Origin: Caprella mutica
Taxonomy: Eukaryota; Arthropoda; Malacostraca; Amphipoda; Caprellidae
Length of the DNA: 64,000 nt
Direction of reading: 5' to 3'
Assembly: GCA_947561585.1 (NCBI GenBank)
Contig: CANNZV010003209.1
Location: 1-64,000 of the forward strand
The position numbers and the translations under genes are program-made. Below the pieces are notes generated by a model. The model saw nothing but the letters and a program-made list of their open reading frames with translations. It was not told the origin of the DNA and ran no database searches. Positions 23,189 to 34,154 of this stretch are shown here, piece by piece (the stretch's first letter is position 1; the number at the start of each line of letters is the position of its first letter).

Positions 23189-23190
23189 CT
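23189..23190 (-). other. Candidate 3' splice site of a 5'UTR intron in the SoxB2 gene
   Basis: On the minus strand a pyrimidine-rich run (TGTTTTGTTCTCTCCAG) ends in AG at this position, 124 bases before the start codon. An exon beginning here would carry an in-frame TGA and then no ATG until 23065, which fits a non-coding leader joined to a single coding exon. The donor was not located. A weaker AG at about 23172 would leave the frame open upstream of the ATG, so an N-terminal extension by splicing cannot be excluded. Confidence 0.4.
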
Positions 23191-23399
23191 GGAGAGAACA
23201 AAACAATTATTGAGTCGCGAATAGATTGAATTCACAAAGTGATTGATAACAATGTCTAATAAATGGTAATTCACTGCAAAACTTCAATTGAACAACGTGT
23301 CACAATATCGTTCATGGCAACCAGAGCACACAAATAATCAACAGATACTATCGAATAGAATAAAACTCGAAGAGCTATGAATGTGTGAAGTCTTCTTGT

Positions 23400-23560
23400 A
23401 CACTCGCTTATCAGCAATGATGAACGTTACTCCTTGCAAGGTTGCTCCTACGCTCTGGACTGCTGGCGCGACCAATCCAGCCGCATATCTGGAAAGATGT
23501 CCCTCCTCTCCTGGAACAAACCCCGCCTTGAATCCGTATGCTCCTCCTTAAACCATCGCA
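23400..23560 (-). promoter_or_regulatory. Possible SoxB2 promoter or 5' leader region
   Basis: This patch 340-500 bases upstream of the start codon is clearly richer in G+C than its surroundings and free of the dispersed repeats seen elsewhere. It contains a CCAAT sequence (about 23472-23476 on the plus strand). No TATA box or initiator could be chosen with confidence. An open frame on the plus strand (23434-23736) has no recognisable domain and is treated as chance. Confidence 0.25.
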
Positions 23561-24337
23561 CTCACGTAGGATTACAAAAACAAGGAATATACTATATTTC
23601 AGATCATTCTAACCATCTACATAGTAATAAACATCCAATCCAGTTTCTGAAAATACACAACTATGCTTTATGGAGCTTTAGTGAAGCATATGAATGCTAT
23701 CATCAACTATCGACAAAGGGTATCGGTAATGAGTAAAGGAGGAGCTTAACCCTCCAGTCTTTGCCAATAGAACTGACCGTATCAAAAGCACTAGACAAGT
23801 TATACTTACAATTGGTCCGAGACACTTAGGTCCTAAACAGACATCTACACAATGGGTTTAGATGATTGGTTAAGAAGAGAAACAAGCAGGAATAAACACC
23901 GGTTCATTGGTTGATTATTACTTTAAGCATGTGTTTAGACAATAGCCATACTGATTGGTTAAATACACAGAGTTGATTACAAGTGAGTTCATGGAGGATA
24001 ATCATTTGAAGTTAGTGCTGCAGTACTACTATTATTTTAACTATTCATTAACATTGATTGTTGTAGTCGATATGTGTATAGGAAAATTAAGAGGTAGTTC
24101 TTAGAAAGAAGTATCGAGAACACTGTTCGATTTACATCGTTTTATGTATATCTTTATGTCTCTTTTAAATGGACATGCCAGATTATAGAACAACAAAACA
24201 CATTTTGTGGAAAGATACCTTATTTTTAGACATTAATATGCAACTTATTGAGTGTTCAACTCGAATCACTAGTTGAACAAGTGATACTCTCAACAAATTG
24301 GTAAAAATAAAAAATTGATGGTTGATTTCATTAATAT
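23561..24337. other. Unique upstream intergenic sequence
   Basis: No repeat, RNA gene or convincing exon seen. Confidence 0.5.
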
Positions 24338-24455
24338 TATTATTACACAGTGCTATCTAACACTTGTGCAAACCCAGGTTTGCACAAGTGTTAGATAGCA
24401 CTGTGTAATAATAGTAATTTTTATATTGTATTTTCTTATATAACCGAAGATGTAG
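24338..24455. mobile_element. Perfect long palindrome joined to a family P end
   Basis: Arms of about 37 bases mirror around 24375 (ACAGTGCTATCTAACACTTG and TGCAAACC, then GGTTTGCA and CAAGTGTTAGATAGCACTGT). The right side continues into the P arm (TTCTTATATAACCGAAGATG, then TAGTAC) without the terminal GATAATTC part. The loop sequence AGATAGCACTGTGTAA also occurs in the P copy at 3.7 kb. Confidence 0.8.
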
Positions 24456-24469
24456 TACCTAAACTAACA

Positions 24470-24680
24470 TAGATGAAGTGACAGGTTCAGGACACTTACC
24501 CATACTGGCCCCCATGCAATTGCTAGAGAATTGCTAGGCCTATGAGGTCACAGTCTAAGCCTATTGTCTCTAGACAGTGTCCATGGCATCATTGTCTGTG
24601 CCCTCTCTGCAAGGCATTGTCATCCTTTACAAACAAAGGCCTTTGTCTTTGTCACAATGAACTCAAAAACGGAATAATTA
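24470..24680. promoter_or_regulatory. Candidate cis-regulatory element with clustered Sox-type sites
   Basis: A unique, GC-richer patch 1.4-1.6 kb upstream of the SoxB2 start. Within 24615-24659 it holds CATTGTC, the palindrome ACAAAGGCCTTTGT (24633-24646), a further CTTTGT (24647-24652) and ACAATG, all versions of the A/TA/TCAAAG or ATTGT core bound by Sox/TCF HMG boxes. The arrangement would suit auto- or cross-regulation by Sox proteins. That is inference from motif density. Confidence 0.4.
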
Positions 24681-24773
24681 GCTCTTAACCCTCACTGTAC
24701 TGTGGGGAATTAGAGACACACACACAAACACACTTCCTCTCAAGAAAATAAAGAACAAATTATAAGTGTGAAG

Positions 24774-24868
24774 ATGTGTATTAGAAGAATTAGAAGATGT
24801 GCATTAGAAGAATTAGAAGATGTGTATTAGAAGAATTAGAAGATGTGCATTAGAAGAATTAAAAGGTG
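24774..24868. repeat. Short 24-bp tandem repeat
   Basis: About four units of GAAGATGTGTATTAGAAGAA plus TTA, alternating GTGTA and GTGCA. Confidence 0.85.
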
Positions 24869-25287
24869 AAGAAATTCTAGGGTGAAGTTATTATACATTA
24901 TCCAATTGTTACATATTTTTGACCATGAAAGAAAAGAAAAGATAACTTGATTTTGGTATACAATTGGTAACCATGATACCTGAGATGTAAGTATAAGTAT
25001 TTTTTCAATAATAGAATATTTTAAAATCATGTGTATAAATGAATAAGTTTATTGAAAGTGTAATACGTTTAATAAAGAGATAAGAAAATTACTTAAAAAG
25101 TTGTGAACAATATGTTTGAAAAGGTATGGAAAAATATTCTCTTTAAAAAAAATCAAATTATATAATTATGAAGACTCTACTTTTTTAGTATTTGTTAGTT
25201 CTGACTTATCGGAGGTTTATCTTATTTAACTTATTTATTAGATTTTTGGGTATAGCTTTAATTTCTTATTTTTAGCATTTATTACAG
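24869..25287. other. AT-rich sequence with a half P dyad
   Basis: 24968-24980 has GGTAACCATGATACC alone, a remnant of the P core. Nothing else recognised. Confidence 0.5.
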
Positions 25288-25616
25288 AGGTTGAGACAAT
25301 ATGCTTTCAAAATCATGGATCCCGAGAATATTATAGACGGAGAGAATTAAAGAGTACTGAATGGTTCTACACCAGCAGTATATAGTATTCGATACCATTT
25401 CCTTTTGTCTGTGATATTCTTAAGATCTATGATTTATAAAGTACATTGTCACAACCCTAGTGACAATATGCTTTGTAAACCATAGAGAATATTATAGACG
25501 GAGAGAATTAAAGAGTATTGAATGGTTCTACACCAGCGGTATATAGTATTCGATACCATTTATTTTCGTCGATTCTTAAGATCTATGGTTTGTAAAGCGT
25601 ATTTTCACAACTCTAA
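25288..25616 (-). mobile_element. Two adjacent family G elements
   Basis: Copy one (25288-25457) and copy two (25461-25616) lie head-to-tail in the same orientation, sharing the GACAATATGCTTT / AAAGTACATTGTC-type ends and the GGTTCTACACCAGC core. The second has a small deletion (CGTCGATTCTTAAG). Confidence 0.85.
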
Positions 25617-26127
25617 TTATGAGATAGTGGAGTTATTCAACTGACTGCAATTAATTGATACTGACTATTGACTATGATTTGATATTACCTATCTAGGTAC
25701 ATGTTATTGTATCTGAAAGCACTTAGTCTATAGCATGTACGTACAGCTTAGCCAAATGTGTAATTGTGGTGACAATGGTGCTATTATGGAGCATATTGTA
25801 GCGCTGTGTTGTACCCTCATGGAAATGGTATTGTGTACTGTGATGTATTGTTAGTGTGTGTTTGTACTGCGTATTATCCAATCACAATACATTCGTGTGT
25901 TTTGTGGCTAGTTAGTGTTAATCGTGGGAAAAGAGCACTTCAAGTGATTGCGTGGCATTTTGTGTCGAATGATAGAATGTAAGTGATTTCTCTTGCTTTT
26001 TAATGGGAAATGTTGTCTTTTTTTTAACAAAAAATAAATAAAATTATTCGTACAATCACCAATTGGATTTTATTCGGTATTTTAGTTTATTTGAATAAAG
26101 TTGATTATGTCAATTCTACATACTAGG
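25617..26127. other. Unique sequence, nothing recognised
   Basis: Slightly richer in G and T around 25750-25960. No open frame or motif sufficient for a call. Confidence 0.5.
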
Positions 26128-26130
26128 ATA

Positions 26131-26316
26131 AGTTTCGATTATCGGTCGGTTTCACTTTTTCGGTCATATAAGAAAAATATGAAGAAAAATTATAATTCTA
26201 TTTTTATAGGTATCCATGATACCTGCAGGTATCATGGATACCAATAAAAAAAAATTATATACATTTTTTTATATGACTGAATAGGTGAATCCGACTGATA
26301 ATTCGAAACACTCAAT
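26131..26316. mobile_element. Family P element with dyad core
   Basis: AGGATAAGTTTCGATTATCG and GTCGGTTTCACTTTTTCGG at the left, GACTGATAATTCG at the right. The centre is GGTATCCATGATACC, TGCA, GGTATCATGGATACC. Confidence 0.8.
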
Positions 26317-26586
26317 TCTAACTGTTATTCAATATTATAACTTTTAAGGAAGTTTCCAGATAAAAAGGAATCCCCTCTCTCCCTGTCTCCACCCCTACTG
26401 GTTAGTGAACGAAAGCCCATCCCCTGGGATACCCTGTGTGAGGACACATAATCACACTATTACCAACTGTAACTAAATAAAGGGATAAACACTTTACTTG
26501 TTATTTATAAATGGGAATATCTAATGTTTGCAATTGAAATGAGTTTTTATACAGATTAAATTCTTGATTTGTACTAATTTAAGCAG
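26317..26586. other. Unique spacer
   Basis: Nothing recognised. Confidence 0.4.
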
Positions 26587-26629
26587 GTGTGGGCCCAGAG
26601 CTGTTGTAATTTGGTTTATGTATTGTCCT

Positions 26630-27055
26630 TTTACCATTTTTACCATGTTTACCATTTTTACCATGTTTACCATTTTTACCATGTTTACCATTTTTACCAT
26701 GTTTATCATTTTACCATATTTATCATTTTACCATGTTTATCATTTTTACCATGTTTATCATTTTACCATATTTATCATTTTACCATGTTTATCATTTTTA
26801 CCATGTTTATCATTTTACCATGTTTATCATTTTTACCATGTTCATCATTTTTACCATGTTTATCATTTAACCATGTTTATCATTTTTACCATGTTTATCA
26901 TTTTTACCATGTTTATCATTTTTACCAAGTTTATCATTTTTCCATGTTTATTATTTTACCATGTTTATCATTTTACCATGTTTATCATTTTAATATGTTT
27001 ATCATTTTACCATGTTTATCATTTTAACATGTTTAACATTTTACCATGTTTTTCA
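26630..27055. repeat. 17-19-bp minisatellite inside family R
   Basis: About 23 units of TTTTACCATGTTTATCAT-type, starting as TTTTACCATGTTTACCAT. Confidence 0.95.
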
Positions 27056-27119
27056 CTTTTTAACGCTACTTGCAGTTTTAGAGGATAGCGCTAGGGTTAT
27101 GCTCTTCAACTACGAGGTC

Positions 27120-27600
27120 TTATATTTTGTGTTAGGTAGACTCGTAGGCTTCATTTACTATCACCTCTTCATTTTCCTCTTAGATTTTGTGTTAGGTAGA
27201 CTCGTAGGCTTCATTTACTATCACCTCTTCATTTTCCTCTTAGATTTTGTGTTAGGTAGACTCGTAGGCTTCATTTACTATCACCTCTTCATTTTCCTCT
27301 TAGATTTTGTGTTAGGTAGACTCATAGGCTTCATTTACTATCACCTCTTCATTTTCCTCTTAGATTTTGTGTTAGGTAGACTCGTAGGCTTCATTTACTA
27401 TCACCTCTTCATTTTCCTCTTAGATTTTGTGCTAGGTATACTCGTAGGCTTCATTTACTATCACCTCTTCATTTTCCTCTTAGATTTTGTGTTAGGTAGA
27501 CTCGTAGGCTTCATTTACAATCACCTCTTCATTTTCCTCTCAGATTTTGTGTTAGGTAGACTCGTAGGTTTCATTTAGTATTACCTCTTCATTTTCCTCT
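27120..27600. repeat. 60-bp minisatellite, 8 units
   Basis: Same unit as the 12.6-17.0 kb array (TTAGATTTTGTGTTAGGTAG and following), with private changes such as GCTAGGTATAC. Confidence 0.95.
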
Positions 27601-27810
27601 CTTATCTGTGAGTGTAGTCTCGAGTATATTGATTATTTTATGAAATTTTCTATGGTGATATCCGTTATAGGATTAATTTACTGTTAATTAATTAATATTT
27701 ATCATTAAACAAGAAGACAAAATTAACCGATTAGCTACAAAATTGAAAAACAAGAAAGAAATTAATAATGAACAATATAATTTACTGTAATAATACTGTA
27801 TATAGGACCA

Positions 27811-28200
27811 TAAAAGTAAATCAAAAGTTAACCTCTAATCAAAAGTTAACCTCTAATTTAAAGTTAACCTCTAATCAAAAGTTAACCTCTATTTAAAAGT
27901 TAACCTCTAATCAAAAGTTAACCTCTAATCAAAAGTGAACTTCTAATCAAAAGTTAACCTCTAATAAAAAATGAACCTCTAATTAAAAGTGAACTTCTAA
28001 TCAAAAGTTAACCTCTAATAAAAAGTTAACCTCTAATTAAAAGTTAACCTCTAATCAAAAGTTAACCTCTAATCAAAAGTTAACCTCTAATAAAAGTTAA
28101 CCTCTAATCAAAAGTTAACCTCTAATCAAAAGTTAACCTCTAATTAAAAGTTAACCTCTAATTAAAAGTTAACCTCTAATCAAAAGTGAACCTTTGAAAC
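27811..28200. repeat. 18-bp minisatellite
   Basis: About 21 units of AAAGTTAACCTCTAATCA, with AATTA and AATAA variants. Each unit carries a GTTAAC palindrome. Confidence 0.95.
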
Positions 28201-28233
28201 CTTTAATATGGTCCTTTAAGGTCCATTCTCTAA

Positions 28234-28413
28234 TAGCAGAAAAAACGCCGCGTTTTCATCATCCAGTATATGCCTCTTCAATTAATCACGGTTAAATGAT
28301 TGGAAAGCAAATTTACAGTCTACACTAGCGTTTCTACCGCCTTCCATTCATTTAACCGTGATTAAATGAGAAGACGTAAACTGAGCGGTGAAAACGTGGC
28401 GTTTTTTCTGCTA
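28234..28413. mobile_element. Family C inverted-repeat element, copy 1
   Basis: TIRs TAGCAGAAAAAACGCCGCGT and ACGTGGCGTTTTTTCTGCTA; inner inverted pair ATTAATCACGGTTAAATGA / TCATTTAACCGTGATTAAAT. About 180 bp, non-coding, second copy at 40.2 kb. Confidence 0.85.
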
Positions 28414-28794
28414 GAGTAGAGTAGGCCTGAAACGTACATCCTGAGGCCATGTTACCGCATTACCAATTGCATTCAATGGATAATATATTTATTAATAGCA
28501 AACACTGAATTACTTTGAAAATCCAATTCACTTCTCTCTACACAGCGGTGGAACAGTGGACTGTAAATAACGCCAATTCACTGCATTGATTGCATTACTA
28601 GTATTAAAAAGAGTGAAAGGGAGAGCTATTTCCTTTGAAGAATGCTCCTATGAATTTATATAGTAATATGATTTAATAAGGTGAGTTTACTTTATGTCCA
28701 TTGCTTAATGGAACAGGGGTAATCGAAACCTTTTGTCAATTACTCAAAACAGATCTTTTTTAGTCGTAAATATATAAGTTATGTTATTATTGGC
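28414..28794. other. Unique sequence, nothing recognised
   Basis: No supported feature. Confidence 0.5.
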
Positions 28795-29030
28795 ATTTAT
28801 ATATTTTTCAAACTGTTATTCGGATAGCTAAAAAAACATTCAACAAAATGGTATGGAATTTGATGGGACGATTGGTCAATATACAGGAACCACAGTATTA
28901 GTTTTTGGGATTGAACAGGTCAAAGGTCAAGGTCATTTATAACTCAAGGATTATTGAATGGTTCAGGTTATTTATAAGTGACGGCAAAGGTATGAGCTCT
29001 ACGAGTGCCCGTGATCTAGTTTAATTTGCT
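28795..29030 (-). mobile_element. Retroelement-like 3' fragment, minus strand
   Basis: Shares ATTCAACAAAATGG, GATTGGTCAATATACAGG and AGGTCAAAGGTCAAGGTCAT with 17816-18030. It ends AAAGGTATGAGCTCTACGAG plus TGCCC, which resembles a GGAGGTATGCGCTCTA-type end I associate with dispersed repeats of several invertebrates. Confidence 0.55.
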
Positions 29031-29283
29031 CTTACAGCAACCTCTTCTTTTTCTCTTTCGTCTAGCTATGGTATAAGCGTAAGGCAAGTCGTGATTTGAA
29101 GTCCAAGCGCCGGATTCGACAGGCATGAGATACGAAATCGAGACCGAGATACGCGAGATCGAGAATCAATATCTCTTTATAATATCTCTTAGCTTTTCAT
29201 TTGTGAGGCCAATCAGAAAAATATTGACTGACTTTTTGGAGACAAGAGGGAAAGATGAGGAAGATGATTAGTTCAGATTCTGG
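29031..29283. other. Unique spacer
   Basis: Contains the short repeated GAGATACGAAATCGAGACCG / GAGATACGCGAGATCGAG. No gene. Confidence 0.4.
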
Positions 29284-30420
29284 GGTGATTGGAGTGATGA
29301 GAGAGTGATGAGAGGTATATCAGTGATGATAGGTATATCAGTGATGAGAGAGTGATGAGAGGTATATCAGTGATGATAGGTATATCAGTGATGAGAGAGT
29401 GATGAGAGGTATATCAGTGATGATAGGTATATCAGTGATGAGAGAGTGATGAGAGGTATATCAGTGATGAGAGAGTGATGATAGGTATATCAGTGATGAG
29501 AGAGTGATGAGAGGTATATCAGTGATGAGATGTATATCAGTGATGAGAGGTATATCAGTGATGAGAGGTATATCAGTGATAAGAGAGTGATGATAGGTAT
29601 ATCAGTGATGAGAGAGTGATGAGAGGTATATCAGTGATGAGAGGTATATCAGTGATGATAGGTATATCAGTGATGAGAGAGTGATGATAGGTATATCAGT
29701 GATGAGAGAGTGATGAGAGGTATATCAGTGATGAGAGGTATATCAGTGATGAGATGTATATCAGTGATGAGAGGTATATCAGTGATGAGAGGTATATCAG
29801 TGATGAGAGGTATATCAGTGATGAGAGGTATATCAGTGATGAGAGGTATATCAGTGATGAGAGGTATATCAGTGATGAGAGGTATATCAGTGATGAGAGG
29901 TATATCAGTGATGAGAGGTATATCAGTGATGAGAGGTATATCAGTGATGAGAGGTATATCAGTGATGAGTATATCCGTGATGAGAGGTATATCAGTGATG
30001 ATAGGTATATCAGTAATGAGAGTTATATCAGTGATGAGAGAGTGATGAGAGGTATATCAGTGATGATAGGTATATCCGTGATGAGAGGTATATCAGTGAT
30101 GAGAGGTATATCAGTGATGAGAGGTATATCAATGATGAGAAGTATATCAGTGATGAGAGGTATATCAGTGATGAGAGGTATATCAGTGATGAGAGGTATA
30201 TCAGTGATGAGTGATATATCAGTGATAAGAGGTATATCAGTGATGAGAGGTATATCAGTGATGAGAGGTATATCAGTGATGAGAGGTATATCAGTGATGA
30301 GAGGTATATCAGTGATGAGAGGTATATCAGTGATGAGAGGTATATCAGTGATGAGAGGTATATCAGTGATGAGAGGTATATCAGTGATGAGAGGTATATC
30401 AGTGATGAGTGATATAACAG
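29284..30420. repeat. 18-bp minisatellite with higher-order structure
   Basis: About 62 units of GATGAGAGGTATATCAGT. The left half alternates with an extra GATGAGAGAGT segment in repeated blocks; the right half is nearly pure. Several frames stay open because 18 is a multiple of 3. Confidence 0.97.
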
Positions 30421-30428
30421 TGTTGAGT

Positions 30429-30597
30429 TGGGTTTGAACAATATAGTTTTCAAATCATAGGAGAATATTACAGACGGAGAGAATTAAAGAGTATGAAATG
30501 GTTCTACACCAGCGGTACATAGTATTCGATACCATTTCATTTCGTCTGTGATATTCTTAAGATCTATGATTTACAAAGCATATTGTCACAGCTCTAC
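30429..30597 (-). mobile_element. Family G element
   Basis: Diverged left end (GGGTTTGAACAATATAG) and good right end (AAAGCATATTGTCACAGC). Core GGTTCTACACCAGCGGTACA. Confidence 0.85.
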
Positions 30598-30639
30598 TAT
30601 ATATGGTTAGAGACACAGTGGTCATATCTCACCGAGCAA

Positions 30640-31210
30640 CATATTGACTTTCACCACAACAAGTGACTATTGACTACATGCAATGGTTTGTTTATTGGTG
30701 TTCGCACATTGTCATTTTTGCGCAAAATGGCGCTTTGTTGTCGTACTTTTGGCTGCATTCACCCGAACAAAAAGCCAATTGCTGATATCGCGAGAGTGCA
30801 TTCATCAAACTAATACAATTCATACATCAACTGATGAAATCTCTTGATGTTCTACCATCAACACAAGTGATGTCGCACCCCTCTCGCTACCTATTCCTAT
30901 GTAACGCTTATCGTACAGTGAGGGAGCGGGCCAGAGCGCGCGAGTTTGACAACACGCATCGCTCCAAACACGCACATTGTTTTGACGGAACAATTGAAGT
31001 GTTATTTTAGTTGGCTGTCACACAAAGGGCCAACTTTGTCAATGTAGTAGAATTTGCTGTCGCTTTTGTCATTCCCAGTCAATTCCTAATGAGAATTGTG
31101 TGTGTGCCTTCTGGAATATATTGACTGCCGTTAAGAATAAGGAATTAAAGGCATTTTATGCCGCCTGATTATTATTGCTATTCTGAACATGTCAAAGAGG
31201 TAAGGAAACC
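30640..31210 (+). promoter_or_regulatory. Non-repetitive, promoter-like block with a possible first exon
   Basis: It contains a YY1/Pho-like GCAAAATGGCGC (30722-30733), a short G+C-rich island (30924-30945: GGGAGCGGGCCAGAGCGCGC), Sox-type CATTGTT and AACAAT (30975-30994) and, at 31190-31205, ATGTCAAAGAG directly followed by GTAAGG, a good match to a splice donor. It may be the 5' exon of a plus-strand gene whose remainder lies elsewhere, or an enhancer. Nothing here proves transcription. Confidence 0.3.
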
Positions 31211-31261
31211 ATTGAATAGTTTATAATGTGTTGCTTAAGTTTATTGATAAAATATATACAC

Positions 31262-31413
31262 TAGTTGCAAATGGATTCATGATACCAAAAGGTATCATGG
31301 ATACCAGTAGGTATCATAGATACTAATAAAATAAAGGATAAGTAACAAATACTATATATTATCTTTTTAAATTATCGCAAATATGAAACAGTTCAATAAC
31401 TCGGAATTTACCC
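31262..31413. mobile_element. Family P element, left end missing
   Basis: Dyads GATACC AAAA GGTATCATGGATACC and GGTATCATAGATACT at 31275-31323. Right end ATCGCAAATATGAAACAGTT and CAATAACTCGGAATTTACCC. Confidence 0.65.
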
Positions 31414-31924
31414 CTCCATAATTTGCGAATGTATTTATATTAAATCATTGTAATTTGATACTTGTTTACTATATCTGTATATCATGTCAGTACAATTAAT
31501 AACATAGATTGAAATTAAAAGGTAATTATTTCTATTAAATATTAAAATCGTATTTGTTAACCTAAAATCTGTAGTTAAAATATTCCTTTTCTAAATTAAA
31601 TATATTTTGAATAACAATAAATAAATAAATTAACACAGTACCAACATTAATTGAAATACGAAACAATAGCTACAAATCCCGTTAACAGTCGAAACTGTTA
31701 GTCGATAACATTCGCAATGGCGTAAGGTGAATCGTATGCGAATATTCCAATTGAATGTTTATTGCCAATATTGAGATTCTTTTCCGAGTAGCGACTTCTG
31801 CCTAGTTACTTTGAGGCAAATTAATATAGAAATGCTCTTTGAAATGCATGTAATATACAAATTGTGATACGCTTTGCCAGAAATATATTGGTGAATTTTT
31901 AGCAGTCTATGTTTCTATCGCTGA
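31414..31924. other. Unique sequence
   Basis: 31680-31830 is somewhat more complex than its AT-rich surroundings and could be conserved non-coding DNA. No gene. Confidence 0.4.
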
Positions 31925-32110
31925 AAAAAGGAAAGTAAATACAAGGGCCCTGAAGAAGCAGTCAGACAGGAAAGTGGCTCCATGAACAAAGTCACCTACT
32001 ACCAGTCAGGGAAAATAGTCATGGATGCAGAAAAGCTACTCTTTGAACAAAGTCACCTACCACTAGACCGTGACAATGCTCTTTTCTGCAGAAAAGCTAC
32101 TCCATGAATA
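31925..32110 (-). mobile_element. Family R fragment, minus strand, partly duplicated
   Basis: On the minus strand GGAGTAGCTTTTCTGCA, GTGGTAGGTGACTTTGTTCA and GAGCCACTTTCCTGTCTGAC match the R 3' half. The AGTAGCTTTTCTGCA - GTAGGTGACTTTGTTCA segment occurs twice. Confidence 0.7.
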
Positions 32111-32339
32111 TACAAAATAGAGGGCTGTCTTGATAGTTTTATCGAGAACTGTGCTTATTATACTATGTTATTAATTATAAACTTCGTAAGTGTTTATAAA
32201 GTTAATGAGTGCCGTTCTATCAATAAATAATAAATAAGTTGTATTATTCCCTACCAGTGCATCTTAAAAGAAATTTCAGTAGGAGTTCATTATGTTAGTA
32301 CTGAAAGCAACCTTAGTACCCATTCCACTTACTAACTTC

Positions 32340-32720
32340 AGTTGGTACAACGAAGCAACATATCATTTTTGGTGAGGAGCATTGCATCGCTTTACAAAAT
32401 CCAAGTCTCGCTAAAACTTTTTGAATGCTCTCGCGAATTACTAAGTAACAAGCGTCGGTTTTTAGCTGTCAGTGTATGGTCATGAATGCCGTCCCCCTCC
32501 CTCCCTGCTCTCTAAACTCAGCACCACCTTTGATAAAAATGGCAAATAAAGTTTGTTGCATCAACAAGGCTTTAGATTCAAAGCTTTCCTGTGGACTCCA
32601 TTTAAACTCATAACAAGGAAGACTAATAAATTGTGCGCAAATTCCCTTCAACTCGGCTAGATTAGCAGTTGAAAGCGAGGCAGGCAGCTAGAAGGCGATG
32701 GCCAAAAAGGCTTCCAAAAA
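32340..32720. promoter_or_regulatory. Candidate conserved non-coding/enhancer block
   Basis: Unique, compositionally mixed sequence with CCTTTGAT (32527-32534, a TCF-type site) and two AACAAGG motifs (32563-32569, 32612-32618), next to TTAGATTCAAAGC. No open frame is convincing. It lies about 9.5 kb upstream of SoxB2. Function is inferred only from motif density and lack of repeats. Confidence 0.25.
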
Positions 32721-34150
32721 GCCTGAATATATTATGTTATTATTAATTCAAGTGCTACATTCATCCGAACTATAATGAGGTCTGGGAGCGGTGGAAGAAA
32801 TTCGCTAAGTAACATAATATGAAGTCAGCAGAGATTGATGTGTTGCTTAAATTGCTAGAGGAGCTAAAAGTAACTTCTGTTTTCATGATACTTTGCCGGG
32901 ATGAAGAAACGCATTTATTATGATAATACGAGATGGTTAGAGTGGTTCTACAGGGGAATGGTTAATGGCTTATTAACTTATTAATGTATGTGGTATATAA
33001 TATTAAAAAGATACAGTTTCACTCTCACATGAAATCAGTTTTGATATCAAGCATGTAGCAGTTTTCTACTTCTAATGCTCTGGGAATATCACTTCGGAAT
33101 TTTATTGTAGGTAGCCAATATTCCATTGATAACGCATTAATGTGAAGTAATATTCTAGGAATATCATTACGAAAATCTTAAATAATTGTTTTTTGATGAT
33201 ATACCATGAAAATTTTTATTTCTGGACACATTCTTCGATCATTTTCCGAGAACATTATTTTGTAATTTACCACAAATCTGGCCAAATGAAGGAATTGAAC
33301 CATATTAAAAGGAAATTCCCTGATATCGAAATTGACAATCCCCGATGATATATTCTTGCGACTGTAAGAACAGGTGAAAGCATGTCCGATTATCCGTAGC
33401 TACAGGTGAAATATTTGATTCTTTATGGTGACGAAAGCAATTGTAAAGCATTCACCCACATAGGATTAGGGTGGTAAACCAAACACCTGCTGACAATGTT
33501 CAACTCGGAATGTTAAACACAAACAAAATTCTTAACCCTATTACTATAAAAAAAAAACACAATATGATATAAATTTCGCAAATCGCAGTTTTCATATTTT
33601 CTATTATTTTCAATCTTACAAATTTGCCATCGTGTACCCAGACCAATTTTAAAATATCTACAAACATTACAATTAATAAAGTTTCTTTTTGGAAATGTGA
33701 AGTTAGTAAACTAAAAAAATTACTATGGATACAATTTTCTTTCATTTTTTTCCGTATAGCAACGATTCATTGTTCAATACTTCTTCATTGATGTACTGCA
33801 ATCTATACTGTTCATTCAATATATTATTATTAAAATATACCAACCAATCAGAATTGGATGATAAAACTATTGAATGATTAGGTACAACAGTCTATATATA
33901 GTACGTCTAGCGTTCTTGTTGACAAGAGTATGTTATCTTTGAATAATGAGTAAAAACGTTCTCCATTTGCGCTAGTTTAATTACAAAGCGCACCAATTGA
34001 TAACTATATAAGCTATTGAGGCGACACCACTCGCAACATATTACTAATTAACTGATAAATACACGCTGCAATTAATAGCAACTAATAGTAATTAATTATG
34101 GAGTGAGGACAATTAACGAATGGAGAGACTTTTGTCGGAAATAGGAGGGG
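32721..34150. other. Unique, AT-rich sequence, no gene seen
   Basis: An 81-codon minus-strand open frame (33500-33745) has no recognisable domain. No dispersed repeat found. Confidence 0.5.
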
Positions 34151-34154
34151 AATA

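Larger units (their letters stand above)
26590..27660 (+). mobile_element. Family R copy with two internal arrays
   Basis: Head AGCTGTTGTAATTTGG (matches GAACTGTTGTAATTTGG at 41090 and 48410), then an 18-bp array, then AACGCTACTTGCAGTTTTAG, eight 60-bp units, and the tail TTATCTGTGAGTGTAGTCTC. The same order without arrays is seen at 41.05-41.3 kb. Confidence 0.75.

Noticed and set aside
23434..23736. 100-codon plus-strand gene upstream of SoxB2
   Set aside because: No domain, no splice or promoter signal, and it covers the probable Sox promoter on the opposite strand.
29710..30453. Open frames of 110-230 codons on both strands
   Set aside because: 18-bp tandem array read in three registers.
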